DNA from: Siphonodentalium dalli
Lineage: Eukaryota; Mollusca; Scaphopoda; Gadilida; Siphonodentaliidae
Direction of reading: 5' to 3'
DNA length: 64,000 bases
Assembly (NCBI GenBank): GCA_032622095.1
Contig: CP136066.1
Coordinates: forward strand, 6,841,784 to 6,905,783
This document shows positions 1 through 12,548 of the stretch, piece after piece. The number at the start of each line of letters is the position of its first letter. Position 1 is the first letter of the stretch. The position numbers were made by a program, and so were the translations under genes. The notes under the pieces were generated by a model. It had not been told where the DNA came from. It was given only the letters and a program-made list of their open reading frames with translations, and did not search any database.

Positions 1-258
1 ATTTGTTATGTTGTACACTGTGGCATGTTTTTAACTGGAAAGATCCATATTTGGCATGAAGTAAAAGATGTCAGTTAATATTCAAATAATTTTTAACATT
101 TGTCTAAAGTTTTGTTTTGTTTTTAAATTATTTGCATGATTTATAAAATGTTTGTTATGCTTTTATTGAATTTTTTTTTTAAACGTTGTTAGTTTCTGAC
201 TGTAAAATGAAAACCTGTCTGAAAAATTGAAATCGTAGACAAGCCTGAGTTTAGTGTG

Positions 259-345
259 CCTAACCCATAGAGAGCCCCACACAGACTGGAGCAGACGACT
301 CTCTGTAGTGCACGCTTCCATCTGTGTGAGGCTCCCTGTGGGTTA
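259..345. repeat. Family I ~85-bp palindrome, copy 1
   Basis: 'taacccatagagagccccac' ... 'tgaggctccctgtgggtta', inner 'ggagcagacgactctctgta'. Other copies at 16200-16275 and 16371-16449. Confidence 0.85.
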
Positions 346-378
346 AAGATTACATGATATGGTACATAATGAGTGGAT

Positions 379-842
379 TCAAGTCATGAGTTTAGTGTGA
401 CTGTCATTTGCAGAATGAGATCCCCAGAGAGTGAATTTAGTGATGCTATCCCACATAGTGGGCTAGCATCACTAAATTCACCCTCTGGGGACCTCATTCT
501 GCTTAGGCCTCATCTTCTCTGGAAAGTTTCTTTATTATAAAATTTCGATAGAAACTTCTTCACATAGATTCTATTTCTTTGTAAAGTTTAGCTTCTCAAT
601 ATCCCCAAATTAGCAGACAACACATTGCATAATCGAGGTTCCCAATGGGTGTACATCACAATATTCACCATTTGGGAACTTCATTCTGAGTCTATGTCTC
701 CCATAGCAGATGAGGCCATGCAGAATGAGGTACCCAGAGGGTGAATTTAGTGATGCTAGTCCGCTATGTGGCATAGCATCACTACATTCACCCTTTGGGG
801 ACCTCATTCTGCAAATGACAGGCGCACTATACCCAGGCTTGA
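379..842. mobile_element. Family A composite foldback element A1
   Basis: Two ~95-bp hairpins (413-511 and 720-815) bracket an internal ~200 bp. Each hairpin pairs 'cagaatgaggtccccagag' and 'ggtgaatttagtgatgcta' with its complement. Outside them the element has TIRs ('caagtcatgagtttagtgtg' against 'gcgcactatacccaggcttg'). No coding capacity. Confidence 0.9.
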
Positions 843-854
843 TCATAGACTAAC

Positions 855-1990
855 TAACGGAAGGTCCAAGAAATAAATATGTTGCCTCAAATTCCCCTCT
901 CATTACAACAAAAGAGCCTTGTATCCAAGTGAAGAGTCTCGTATCCAAGGAGTCTATAAATAAATATGTTGCCTCAAATTCCCCTCTCATTATAACAAAA
1001 GAGCCTCGTATCCAAGTGAAGAGCCTCGTATCCAAGGAGTCTATAAATAAATATGTTGCCTCAAATTCCCCTCTCATTATAACAAAAGAGCCTCGTATCC
1101 AAGTGAAGAGCCTCGTATCCAAGGGGTCTATAAATAAATATGTTGCCTCAAATTCCCCTCTCATTACAACAAAGAGCCTCGTATCCAAGTGAAGAGCCTC
1201 GTATCCAAGGGGTCTATAAATAAATATGTTGCCTCAAATTCCCCTTTCATTATAACAAAAGAGCCTCGTATCCAAGGGGCCTATAACTAAATATGTTGCC
1301 TCAAATTCCCCTTTCATTATAACAAAAGAGCCTCGTATCCAAGTAGAGAGCCTCGTATCCAAGGGGCCTATAACTAAATATGTTGCCTCAAATTCCCCTC
1401 TCATTACAACAAAAGAGCCTCGTATCCAAGTAGAGAGCCTCGTATCCAAGGGGCCTATAAATAAATATGTTGCCTCAAATTCCCCTCTCATTACAACAAA
1501 ATAGCCTCGTATCCAAGTAGAGAGCCTCGTATCCAAGGGGCCTATAAATAAATATGTTGCCTCAAATTCCCCTCTCGTTACAACAAAAGAGCCTCGTATC
1601 CAAGTAGAGAGCCTCGTATCCAAGGGGCCTATAAATAAATATGTTGCCTCAAATTCCCCTCTCATTACAACAAAATAGCCTCGTATCCAAGTAGAGAGCC
1701 TCGTATCCAAGGGGCCTATAAATAAATATGTTGCCTCAAATTCCCCTCTCGTTACAACAAAAGAGCCTCGTATCCAAGTAGAGTGCCTCGTATCCAAGGG
1801 GCCTATAAATAAATATGTTGCCTCAAATTCCCCTCTCGTTACAACAAAAGAGCCTCGTATCCAAGTGAAGAGCCTCGTATCCAAGGAGCCTATAATTAAA
1901 TATGTTGCCTCAAATTCCCCTCTCATTACAACAAAAGAGCCTCGTATCCAAGGGAAGAGCCTCGTATCCAAGGGGCCTATAAATACATGA
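855..1990. repeat. 87-bp minisatellite (~13 copies)
   Basis: 'aaataaatatg' recurs at 871, 958, 1045 and 1132, giving an 87-bp period. Each unit contains 'gttgcctcaaattcccctct', 'cattacaacaaaagag' and two copies of 'cctcgtatccaag', so there is an inner half-unit. 87 is a multiple of 3, hence the repetitive 261-codon ORF on the - strand (1234-2019), which I do not regard as a gene. Confidence 0.95.
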
Positions 1991-2510
1991 CACATTTCAC
2001 TCCACAACTCCGAGGCCATGTGCTAGTACGCTGCAAGAATTACTCTGAGGCCATCATGTGCTTGTACGCTGCAAGAATTCCACTGTAGTCCAGTACATCA
2101 ACAAACGGGGAGGTACCCATTCGCAACAACTGGGAATAGCGCTTTGGTAACTTCCATTTATCTATATTTATCCGATTTATGGAGGCACGGAGTCAGTATG
2201 AGATTTCATTGCTTCGATCAGATATCCGATTTATGGTATGGTGTTTTATTGGAGCTTGCCTGTTCAGAGATAGAAGTGAGATGACTTTAGAGCTCTATTT
2301 TCTATGGTATTTTCGGAGCTTGGAAGTGTCGACTTGGAAGCGAGATCACTTTAGATCTATTTGAATTTTTTTGAATTGAATTTTGTTTTAGTTTTCTGTA
2401 TGACTGTGAAGCAATATGACTAATTTAGAACCTTCATTTTTCCTTATGGCGTTTTCTGAGCCTGCTTCTTCAAAGTCACAAGCAAGATGATTCAAGTTTT
2501 ATTTTTTTAA

Positions 2511-2950
2511 CCAAGCCTGCAAATAGCATGTCTGTCATTTGCAGAATGAGGTCCCCAGAGGGTGAATTTAGTGACGCTATCCCGCATAGGGGGCTAGCAT
2601 CACTAAATTCACCCTCTGGGGACCTCATTCTGCTTAGGCCCTCAACTGCTATGGCAGACCTAGGATCAGATTGAAATTCCCCAGTTGAAGTTGGTGATGT
2701 TCACCCATTGGGCACCTCAATTATGAATTTTATCTTCTGCAAATTAGGGGATATAGAAACTTAGGAAATGTAACTAAAAACAATGTTAATTTAATACTAT
2801 AGATACTTCCCAGAAGATGAGACCTAAGAAGAATGAGGTCTCCAGAGGGTGAATTTGGTGATGCTAACCCGCTGTGCGGGATAGCGTCACTAAATTCACC
2901 CTCTGGGGACCTCATTCTGCAAATGACAGACACACTATTTGCAGTCTTGT
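2511..2950. mobile_element. Family A composite foldback element A2
   Basis: The clearest copy. TIRs 'caagcctgcaaatagcatgt' and (right end, reversed) 'caagactgcaaatagtgtgt' lead into 'ctgtcatttgcagaatgagg' at each side. Hairpins lie at 2543-2631 and 2831-2921, with 'caaattaggggatatagaaa' in the middle. Confidence 0.92.
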
Positions 2951-3004
2951 TTTTATGACGTGTTTTTTGTGTAATTTTTTTTGTGTTTTTCAGAGCTTTT
3001 TAGC

Positions 3005-3740
3005 TCAGCTGAGACGAAGTCTCTGTTGGAGCCATAGTCATCACTCTTCGTCCGTTATTCGTCCATCCATCCATTCGTCAACAATTATTTAAACATATCT
3101 TCTACAGAACCATAAGATCGAATGGGTTCATATTTGGTGTGGCTGTTCCCTAGGTGACTCACATTCAGATTTGTTCAAATGAGGTTACAAGGTCAAATAG
3201 TTGTGAAGCCAGTACCATAACTCTTTCCTGCCATAGTAATTCTTAAAACAACTTCTTCTAAAAAACCATAAGTCAGAATGGGTTCATATTTGATGTTTTT
3301 GTTAAAATAGGGGTACCAGGTCAAATATGGGGCGGAGCCAGGGACACAACTCTTTCCATAGTAATTCTTAAAACAAATTCTTCTCAAGATTCATCATGCT
3401 GATATAGCTTATATTTGGTATGGAGGTTCCTTGTTTGACAATTCACATGAAGAGCTTAACCCAAGCGAAATCAGTTACACTTCATTTTAATACAAAAAGT
3501 ATTGGTACACCAAATACCTAATAACCTAAGTTATCATATTTAACAAGCAATGTACGTACAACAATTCATACCGACCTACACTTTGCTAAGACAGTTAGGC
3601 TTCCATTGCTAAACTATCCTGGGATTAAAATTTGTTTAAATGTGGTCACCGGGTCAAATATGGGTGGAGCCAGAGACCACTCTTTCATTCGATAGTAATT
3701 CTTAAAATAACTTCTTCTCAAGACCATTGATCACCAAAGG
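3005..3740. repeat. Degenerate dispersed repeat related to the 'tccgtcc' type
   Basis: 'cttcgtccgttattcgtcca' is followed by three diverged units sharing 'ccatagtaattcttaaaaca' and 'acttcttct' (near 3231, 3355 and 3694) and 'gggttcatatttg'. No coding sequence recognised. Confidence 0.6.
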
Positions 3741-4029
3741 TCTTGGAGTTAAAAATTTTGAACATTCATACATATTAATGATTTAAAAAAAAATATGTAA
3801 AAAAAAAAACAATTTAAATAATTTAAATTTTTTAAATGATAATTTAATTTAATTTATTTTTTTTTCTTCTATTTATCTCCTTTCTCTAGCTATGTCCCTG
3901 TTTAGAAACTACTTGTTTTAAGTGATTGTTATAAGTACGGATTGTTTTAGTCTTCAGAGTCCCCGTCTTCTCAGTCTTTACAGTCAGGTTGCCGTCTCAA
4001 CAGTCATTGATTGTCTTGTTTCTATTGAC

Positions 4030-4326
4030 TGTGAAACGAGATCAATTTAATTTAGAATGAACTGTTTTTATATCTGTATGGTGTTTTTTCTGAGCTTTTC
4101 TATGTGAAGCAAGATAATTTATTTTAGAACAAAATGATATAATTTTGTTTATGTCATTTTTTTTTTTTTTTAGCTTTCTATGTGAAGCAAGATAACATCA
4201 GTTTAGAACAAACTATTTTAATATTTTGTTTTGTGTTTGTGGAAGCCTGAATTAAATATAATTTAGAACGGAAGTGTATAAATATTTTGTGTTTGTGGGA
4301 GCTTGCTGATTTCATCCTCCTTTCAG
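4030..4326. repeat. Degenerate ~70-90-bp repeats leading up to exon 1
   Basis: Units of the type 'tatgtgaagcaagata', '(a/t)tttagaac-aa-ctg', 'ttttgtttatgt' recur about four times. More diverged relatives occur at 2185-2480 ('gagcttg', 'gaagcgagatcactttag'). The last unit runs into the exon 1 acceptor. Confidence 0.6.
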
Positions 4327-4377
4327 GAACAAACTGCGAGCATGCATGAGAGTGACGAGCTTGTCGACGTCGTTGAG
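4327..4377 (+). CDS. PACS: PACS exon 1 of window (17 codons, acidic middle region)
   Basis: A 51-nt phase 0-0 exon lies between a good acceptor (pyrimidine tract 'catcctcctttcag') and a fair donor (gtagtc). It encodes a short acidic, Ser/Thr-containing peptide around HESDELVDVVE. This fits the acidic linker of the PACS middle region in character, but that region is poorly conserved, so support comes from splice sites, phase and strand rather than alignment. Its 'ttcagGAACAAACT' junction resembles the 'tttagaacaaact' found in degenerate repeats just upstream (4030-4290), so some of the signal could be repeat-derived. RNA data would settle it. Confidence 0.55.
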
Positions 4378-4814
4378 GTAGTCTGTATAATAATATTTAG
4401 TTTCTTCTGTTCATTTTTATTTTATTTTAGGTCACACCAATATTATAGCCTGGTTTACAAACATATGTGTGGAAGAAAAGTCGGTGCAGCAGGGAAAAAA
4501 TAATAATAAAAGAAAACTTTCATAGACAAACATTGAAAACATTCATGAATTTTACAAGATTTTTGGGAACAATGTGTTTTATTCAAATTATAAATGAAAA
4601 ACTAAGGTATTTCTTCCCATAAAACAAGGATAAAACAGTTGAAATAATGGAGAAATCAAAGGGAAGACCTTCAAGTATTTTCTTCATCAAATTCAAATTA
4701 AAAAACATAATTAAACCGATCAATTAAAAATTTAATTGTTTTTTTTATTCAAAAGTTGGAAAAAAAGTTGTAGGAAATGTTCTTCATAAACTAGGCTAAT
4801 AAATTGCTGTTTCC

Positions 4815-5252
4815 TTAAAGGTACTCAATCCGATCAAGATACAACAACAACAACAACGACATTTCTTCAAAATATGCTGTAGTTATCAGAATCGATTTAT
4901 TGCAAGAAAATAATGCTAACCGCTGTCAACTTTGCTAATCGCTGTCAAATTTGCCAAAACTTGTTATTTATCAACATTTTGTTCCACAAAATATGGGCGT
5001 ATTATCACTAAGTATCACAAAATGTTAGAGTTATCCATCTTCATCCGCAATTTTGTCCAAGACCCTCTGTTTGACCAATTATTTCTGGGCCACATATTAT
5101 TACACATCTCGAGAAATAACAAACTTCAAAAATCGATATCTGATCACTCTGAGCTTTGATGGGTTGGTTCCTCGACTCAAATATAATATTTTTTACCCCG
5201 AAGCCAAAGAAATAGTAATTTAGGAGCATCTGATCGGATTGAGTACCTTTAA
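4815..5252. mobile_element. TTAA MITE family D, copy 1
   Basis: TIR TTAAAGGTACTCAATCCGAT / ATCGGATTGAGTACCTTTAA. Interior 'tttcttcaaaatatgctgta', 'tcaaaaatcgatatctgatc', 'accccgaagccaaagaaata'. No coding capacity; TTAA at both ends. Confidence 0.9.
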
Positions 5253-5479
5253 CATTATTATTTACTTATCGGACGTGGTTTGAGATTATTGCGCCTTCCT
5301 GCATTATTTGATTTCAGGTAAAACCTGATAGTATTATTTGAGAAAATATCGTAATAGTGGATAGTTTTTACACAATGTTTATCCCAGATACAATTTATAC
5401 ACAAAGTAAATTTTCCGTTTCTCAAGCCAAATTTTTTATAAAGCGAGCATGTTTTGTTTTTTTCGTTTCGTCGGCCCAT

Positions 5480-5640
5480 TCGTTTTTTTCTTCTTTTCCA
5501 GGTGACAACTTTTAGTAATTCTAAACTGAATGGAATGAAATTTGGTATGTGGGTTTACTAGCCCCAAATTTTGACAAGAGTTATGGCCCTTTGTTAAAAT
5601 TACCACAGGCATATATTGCTACGCACTAGCGATGCCCTTG
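5480..5640. repeat. Fragment of the 'gaaatttggtatgtgg' repeat type
   Basis: 'gaatggaatgaaatttggta' and 'ttgacaagagttatggccct' resemble the sub-units at 56870-57400. Confidence 0.5.
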
Positions 5641-5765
5641 TTTATTTTATGAGCACACGCCGAGACATTCCACATCTGCGTTGGCTAGCTCCAGACCTAA
5701 CTTCAGGTCCTCGTGACCAGTATGACGCATAAGATGTGGTAAGACATACACATATAAAGTCGTAA

Positions 5766-6229
5766 CCAGGCCTGAATATAGGGTGCTGGTCATTAGCAGA
5801 ATGAGGTCCCCAGAGGGTGAATTTAGTGACGCTATCCCACACAGTGGGCGATCATCACCAAATTTATCCTCTGCGGACCTCATTCTGCATGGCCTCATCT
5901 GCTATGGGAGTCCAAGACTTAGATTTAAGTTCTCAGATGGTTAAGATTGTGATGTACCCATTGGGCACCTCGATTATTCTTTGTGTTGTCTTGTCAACTT
6001 GGGGATATAGACAAACTAAACTAAAAATGAAAAATAATCTTTCTGAAGAAACAAAAAACTTATTTGATAATAAAGATACTTTCCATTCAAGATGAGAACT
6101 AAGCAGAATGAGGTCCCCAGAGGATGAATGGTGAATTGGTGATGCTAGCCCACTGCAGGGTAGCGTCACTAAATTCACCCTCTGGGGACCTCATTCTGCA
6201 AATGTTTGGCACCATATTGTCAGTCCTGG
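5766..6229. mobile_element. Family A composite foldback element A3
   Basis: Hairpins at 5798-5888 and 6103-6199. TIR 'ccaggcctgaatatagggtg' against reversed right end 'ccaggactgacaatatggtg'. Internal 'ttggggatatagacaaacta' as in other copies. Confidence 0.9.
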
Positions 6230-6231
6230 TC

Positions 6232-6310
6232 GTAGCCGTCACCTCACCTAATGCTATCAGCCGTCACCTCACCTAATGCTATCAGCCGTCACCTCACCTA
6301 ATGCTATCAG
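6232..6310. repeat. 25-bp repeat, 3 copies
   Basis: 'gccgtcacctcacctaatgc' plus tatca occurs three times in succession directly after foldback element A3. Confidence 0.9.
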
Positions 6311-6596
6311 GTTTTTAAACAATATGCAGGCGGGAGAAATCGCAGACTAACGTTGTTGTCATGGCTGTAGGAGCTCCTGGAAAATGCAGGATTATTTAAA
6401 ATGACTCCAAAAGTTCAAGCCCCATATTTAGCATAAAAGTGGCTTGCTTCTGTCAAGTACCAGGTTCAAAATAAATCTATCAAATACTTGTATACAGACT
6501 TATTTCTACAGCTAGTAACCATAGTAACCATAGCTAATTGTTAGTTTATTACTTATATTTTAGAATTGAAGCGCTTTTGTGTGAATTATCGTTTTT

Positions 6597-6616
6597 ACCC
6601 CCCCCCCCCCCCCCCC
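6597..6616. repeat. Poly-C run (~20 bp)
   Basis: An uninterrupted C run. Similar runs occur at 7627-7638 (C), 9628-9647 (G) and 54521-54534 (C). The exact lengths may not be reliable in assembly. Confidence 0.8.
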
Positions 6617-6739
6617 TATCCCCTCCCCCATAACTTACAGTAGTTTTCTTACACAGGCTGCTGTAAGCTTCATGCTTTATGAGTTGTTATATATTTTATT
6701 TCTGCTGTAATCATCTGAAGCTGGTACATAAGAATCAGC

Positions 6740-6960
6740 TTATCCATTATCCAAGCTTGTATTCCTACATTTTTCAGCCAATTTTTTTTAATTTTGTCGC
6801 AGATCTTTAGTACTTTGGGATCCTGTGATTATGAGCTTGATCTGACTTTTGTTGATGGAGTTATCCCCAATTTTTTACTTAGATATTTTTCGCAACATGT
6901 ATAAATATTTGTCAGAGCTTGTTTTCCTTGTGTTTTATTTGTGAACAGCACTCACCTCTA
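6740..6960. repeat. Fragment of the 'gcaacatgtataa' repeat family
   Basis: 'attcctacatttttcagcca', 'tttagtactttgggatcctg', 'gttatccccaattttttact' and 'cgcaacatgtataaatattt' match the repeat interior at 36880-37400. Confidence 0.7.
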
Positions 6961-6964
6961 GGGT

Positions 6965-7235
6965 ACAGTGGTACCTTGATGATTATGCATTGTGTCATCT
7001 GCTAATTTGGGGATATAGAGAAACTAAACTAAAAAAGATAATGAAACTTTCCAAAAGAATCTAAAAAATGTGTTAATTTAATAATATAGAAACTGTCCAT
7101 AGCAGATGAGGCCTAAGCAGAATGAGGTCCCCAGAGGGTGAATTTAGTGATGCTAGCCCACTGTGTGGGGGTAGTGTCACTAAATTCACCCTTTGGGGAC
7201 CTTATTCTGCAAATATTTGGCAAGATATTTTGAAG
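6965..7235. mobile_element. Family A element A4, right half only
   Basis: Internal 'ctgctaatttggggatatag' and the right hairpin (7118-7210) are present; the left hairpin is missing. Confidence 0.85.
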
Positions 7236-8231
7236 TTTTGTGGTGCCAAATCGGTCTAATGAGACTCCGATCTCCTGTCGGACAGTGTTCAGAATTGATT
7301 CGCCAGCCTCAATCAAACGTTGATTATTACCCCTGAATATAGACGACCCAGATCATGAGATGGTTTAATAGGATTTATTTCTAAGTGAATACTTCACTAA
7401 TACCTCTGTTACATACGCCCAAATCTATTACTGACCTACATTCTCTTCTCATTTTCTGAACAATCAGAAATGGACTTACATTTAGTGTATTATTATTGAA
7501 TTAGGTCATCTGTGGATTAGAGGCCGGTAGCTATTTATGAGTTAATCTCCTAAGAGGATTGGAAGAGAAACATGTTAAGCTAATTAATAGATGCATTTTC
7601 CTTTGCTGTAACTAAATCCCGTCATGCCCCCCCCCCCCAGTGACTCAGTTGGTAAGGTGAATAACTGATGACTGACACATTAGGCCTAAAACAAATATAG
7701 TGATGTTTTATGTAATGGAGGGAAACAAATTACGGATGGGCTGGCGGAAATTTAATTTTATTAATTTAATTTAATTTAATTTATTTATTATTTTGTTTTT
7801 GAAATGCAGTCTTTGTAGTATTTTTAATATAAAAAAAAACAATCATGTCATTAATCCCTGGTTGAACTAGTCTGTATTACACAAGTGTGCCACCTTCTTA
7901 AAACACAGATGACCAGTGTGAATAATGCAGATCGACTACAATCAGAGATCAATTAACATAATTGTTTTTGTTTCGATTTTTGTGTTTTTTTTCTTCATGG
8001 TGTCATTAAAATTGGGCGTGTGGTCTGCACTAGGATGAGTGGGTTACCGGACACATCACTATTTATTTTAGGCCTGACCAGATTCGTGTGGCCAAGTTTG
8101 TGAGTTGTTTATGGGGGTCGGTGTTTTCTATGCATGTGCAGTTCAGTGTTGTGATTTCCCAATTACATTTAACCTCTGACCTTTGTCCCATATTTCGTAT
8201 TATAAAACTGTCAATGTTAACTGTCAGCCCA
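7236..8231. other. Intron 1 stretch without recognised feature
   Basis: Single-copy-looking AT-rich DNA with a C run at 7627 and a ttaat-rich patch near 7765. I see no exon-like ORF with fitting splice sites. Confidence 0.6.
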
Positions 8232-8502
8232 GCAGCCAAAACGATGATAAACCTAATGACCCAAACCAAATCCAGTAATACTTTGCCATTAAGATGATGC
8301 AGCCAAAACGATGATAAACCTAATGACCCAAACCATATCCAGTCATACTTTGCCATTAAGATGATGCAGCCAAAACGATGATAAACCTAATGACCCAAAC
8401 CATATCCAGTAATACTTTGCCATTAAGATGATGCAGCCAAAACGATGATAAACCTAATGACCCAAACCAAATCCAGTCATACTTTGCCATTAAGATGATG
8501 CA
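8232..8502. repeat. 67-bp tandem repeat, 4 copies
   Basis: 'agccaaaacgatgataaacc' starts at 8234, 8301, 8368 and 8435. The units are nearly identical (ccaaatcc/ccatatcc, gtaata/gtcata). The short ORFs on both strands here are repeat-derived. Confidence 0.95.
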
Positions 8503-8894
8503 GTTCAGGAGGTTATAGTTATGGTTTCACGTTTATCAAAGTAGGCAAACAGAACACAAACTTGCATCATAATCTCGTCGTTTTTTTTTTTAAATGAACA
8601 CTGTTATAACATCTGCCGAGGTACCCAGAGTAACCAAGCCCATGAAATTATGAAATATGTACCATGGCAAAGTTAATGCATGTTTGGTTCCAAATATTGC
8701 CATGGCATTTCCCACGGCATTGCTTATTGACATGGCCAATTTCAAGGAATTAGTAACCACACCAAATTTGGTTGAAATTGGTCTAGGTGTCTGGGTGCAA
8801 AAATCGCTAACAGACATGTACAGATGGCCATATTCTACTCTTTTATATATACAGATTCTTGTTGTTCAATACCCGGATTTAGTTACAGTCTCCG

Positions 8895-9065
8895 ATACAG
8901 CCATGACATACTTGCAAACTTGCATGTATACAGTCTCCGTTTAAGCTCCTCGATCAGCCTGATTCAGCCATGACATACGTGTATACAGTTCCGTTTAAGC
9001 TCGATCAGCCATGACATACATGTATACAGTCTCCGTTTAAGCTCGACCAACCATGACATACTTGC
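8895..9065. repeat. Irregular ~45-65-bp repeat, ~3.5 copies
   Basis: 'cagccatgacatac' followed by 'tgtatacagt(c)tccgttt' and 'aagctc' recurs, with inner expansions such as 'cttgcaaacttgcatg' in the first copy. Confidence 0.8.
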
Positions 9066-9160
9066 ATGAATTATGTTGTCTGTATATTATTACTTCTTAT
9101 GTTATTATACATGTATTTAGTTGCGATGTTTATTATTTACTGAGTTTAAAACTCGTAATA

Positions 9161-9516
9161 TTAACCATCCATGACTGGAGCTTCCTGAAATGTTGCAAAA
9201 ACCCTGTGCCAGTGCATTCTCTTATATATTTGAGTCTCCCTAGGGAGCCTCACATATATAAGAGAATGCATTGGTCTAACAATATTTACCTTGACCTTGT
9301 ATGCCAGTGCATTCTCTTATATATTTGAGTCTCCCTAGGGAGCCTCACATATATAAGAGAATGCATTGGTCTAACAATATTTACCTTGACCTTGTATGCC
9401 AGTGCATTCTCTTATATATGCCAGGCTCCCTATGGTAGATTCCCATATATAAGAGAATGCACTGGCACATGGTCTTTAATGCTGCACCAGCACAGCTCCC
9501 ATCATGAAAGGGTTAA
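9161..9516. mobile_element. TTAA MITE family B3, copy 1 (three hairpins)
   Basis: Left 'ttaaccatccatgactggag', right 'cccatcatgaaagggttaa'. Three successive ~66-bp hairpins (about 9212-9275, 9303-9367, 9399-9463) on the 'tgcattctcttatatat' core. The first two, with the linker 'ctaacaatatttaccttgac', form a direct duplication. Confidence 0.85.
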
Positions 9517-9657
9517 TGTTGGTTGATGATATCTTCATGCTTTCATGGTTTTAGTTCTTTGACTCAAGACGATACCAAAGTAAATGGTTGTGTTGATGCA
9601 GCTTTAACAGGGTTTCCGCTGGTGATGGGGGGGGGGGGGGGGGGGGGTGGGGAGATT

Positions 9658-10064
9658 GGACTAAGTCTGTGTTTAGTGTGCCTGTCATTTACAGAGGGTG
9701 AATTTATTGATGCTATCCCTCATTATGGGCTAGCATCACTAAATTCACCCTATGGGGACCTCATTCTGCATGGCCTCATCTGCTAGACCTAGACTCAAAT
9801 TGGAACCTCGATTATGCAATGTGTCGTCTGCCAATTTGGGGATATAGAGAAACTAAACTAAAAAAGAAATGGAATCAATGTGAAGAAGTTTCTATTGAAA
9901 TTTGATATTAAAGAAACTTTCCAGAGAAGATGAGGCCTAAACAGAATGAGGTCCTCAGAGGGTGAATTTAGTGATGCTAGCCATCTATGCGGGATAGCAT
10001 CAATAAATACACCCTCTGGGGACCTCATTCTGCAAATGACAGACACCTAAAACTCAGACTTGGA
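9658..10064. mobile_element. Family A composite foldback element A5
   Basis: Left hairpin shortened (9693-9769), right hairpin intact (9948-10032). Ends 'taagtctgtgtttagtgtgc' and, reversed, 'ccaagtctgagttttaggtg'. Confidence 0.88.
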
Positions 10065-10552
10065 TAGGACTCCCAATAGCCACGGGGAAAACTGAAACGT
10101 AAAGTAATGCTACTGATTTGGAGGTAGAAATTTCATACCAAAAACTTAAAGTTAAAATCTAAGTGTAAAATAATTGTAATGACAATGTTAATAGCGTCGG
10201 CTATCGACTGAGCTGAGGCAAATGCCTAGAGAAAAAGAAATTTCATCGGTCATTATTTAGCCTAGGCTCAGAGCCTGCCAATGTTTTGTGCAAAATTTAA
10301 ACAAATTGTTGGAAACATTGTCTTAATTTAATTTAATCTACTGATTAACTTAGGACCACTGAGATAACAAGGATTATCTTGATTATAATCAGTAATTTTA
10401 AACCAGACTCAACCAAAGTTTGCCATTAATGGCATTATAATGGACCAAGTTCCAATTGTAAACTAAAGTTATATGTGTAGAGAATACAACTATATGGATC
10501 CCAGGCTTTTTAGTAAGGTACAATTTCTGGCTTAGGCAATTTCTAATTAAAA

Positions 10553-10984
10553 GCAAGCCTGCAAAAATAGCCTGTCTGTCATTGCAGAATGAGGTCCCCA
10601 GAGGTTGAATTTAGTGATGCTATCCCGCATAGCGGGCTAGCATAACTAAATTCACCCTATGGGGACCTCATTCTGCTTAAGCCCTCAACTGCTATGGTAG
10701 ACTTAGGATCAGATTGAAGTTCCCCAGTTGATGTTTGTGACGTTCACCCATTTGGCACCTCGAATAAGCATTTCATCTGCTGCAAATTAGGGGATATAAA
10801 AACTTCCCAGAAGGGAAAACTAAAAACAATGTTAATTTGATACTGTAGATACTTCCCAGAAGATGAGGCCTAAGCAGAATGAGGTCCCCAGAGGGTGAAT
10901 TTGGTGATGGCGGGATAGCGTCACTAAATTGACCCTCTGGGGACCTCATTCTGCAAATGACAGACACGCTATTTGCAGGCTTGA
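10553..10984. mobile_element. Family A composite foldback element A6
   Basis: Hairpins at 10586-10675 and 10878-10951 (the second with a shortened loop). TIR 'caagcctgcaaaaatagcct' against reversed 'caagcctgcaaatagcgtgt'. Confidence 0.9.
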
Positions 10985-12004
10985 TTTACAGGGCTGATAT
11001 TTTTGTACCGCCTGTAAGAACGCTTACAGGAAATCGTTAAAATTTGCAATTTCTTTCTATTTCCGACTTATTCCAAATCAACCTTCGCCCAAAATGTATT
11101 CTTCGTAATCAATATTCAGTTTAAATCGGCATAGGAACATGTGTTATTTGACAACGTAACATGATGTAACCAAGCACAATCAAACAAGGGGCTTTTAGCG
11201 ATGTCCACTTCGAGACTTTACAGGCAAAATTTGTCTGTGGATTTTGTAAAGGAATGAGTCAGAGGGGAAATTAACCAAAATTTGGGCGAGGTCAAGGGGT
11301 AAGGGGCCTTAAAACTTAAAGGGACACACTATACCTCTAACGGAAACCCTAGCTTGAAGCATGTTATCAGAGGTACTCATATCACCATGATGATATTAAG
11401 TTGGTGCAGGACAACTACTAGTACAATATCATATGGTGGTGCAGGACATATAAGATATTGTAGGGTGGTGCAGGTCATGTGTAATCTTAGCTTTCGATAT
11501 TGAAGGAGAATAATTGCTTTTTGCTTTGATTTCAGTTTTGGGCTCAAGTTTATATTAATGTCTCAATTATGTTAAATTTGGAATCTAATTTCATATGATT
11601 CTTCCCATGTTGTTACTTTTTATTTGTGCATGGATTACAGAAAGCTGACATATTTTGAAATACTCCCAAATTAAATTTTGTATTCAATTAATCATGTTGA
11701 AATGAAATTAATTTGATAGCTTAATGCATGATAAGGCTGCGGAATATGTTATAACAAAATTGAGACAATTCAATCTTGATGTGTTGAATGTCTGCATGCT
11801 AAACACAGACTAATCAAGACTTCCTTTATAAATTATAACCCAATCTTGATTTGTTAACATAATAAATTATTTTTGGTAATCTTGAGTGACCTTTGGAGTG
11901 ACCCCAGTTCATAATGAATAATGACTTAATAGCATGTTAAATCTTAGCTCTCCGTCTTTACCAGCTCAAAATATGCATAATCACGCGAGGCTCACTAGTG
12001 CAGC
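10985..12004. other. Intron 1 stretch without recognised feature
   Basis: AT-rich. A small local repeat of 'ggtgcagga' occurs around 11404-11470. Nothing else that I can support. Confidence 0.6.
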
Positions 12005-12117
12005 AATAACCTTTCCATGACTGGAGATTCCAGAAATTTAGCAAAAACCCTGTGCCATATTTGTGCCGTGATCATTGTATCACTGTGTTAATAAGTCACT
12101 CGTAACAAATTCTTGTT

Positions 12118-12548
12118 TTAACCCTTTCAAGTGCTGTGCTGGCGCAATATTAAAGACCCTGTGCCAATGCATTCTCTAATATATGCGCATATATAAGAGA
12201 ATGCATTGGCCTAACAATTTTTTATCATTTTTTATCTATTTTTCTTACATTCTTTAACAATTTTTATCATTTTTTTCTTACATTCTTTAACAATTTTTAT
12301 CATTTTTTAAATATATTATTCTTACATTCTTTTGCAATTTTTACCATTTTTTTCTTTTATTCTTCACCAAATTTTAATCATATTTTCTTACATTTTTTAA
12401 CAATAATGAAAAATAATATAAAATTTGTTAGGCCAATGCATTCTGTTATATTTGCGAGGCAACCTATGTTCGACTCGCATATATAAGAGAATTCATTGGC
12501 ACTGAATTTTCGCAACAATTCAGGAAGCTCCCGTCATGAAAGGGTTAA
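12118..12548. mobile_element. TTAA MITE family B3, copy 2
   Basis: Starts ttaaccctttcaagtgctgt and ends 'cccgtcatgaaagggttaa'. Left hairpin shortened (12163-12210), right hairpin 12433-12501; AT-rich linker with repeated 'ttcttacattctttaacaat'. A decayed end of another copy ('ccatgactggagattccaga') is at 12005-12060. Confidence 0.82.

Noticed and set aside
1234-2019. 261-codon repetitive ORF on the - strand
   Set aside because: The 87-bp minisatellite has a period divisible by 3, which keeps the frame open; no start context or unique sequence.
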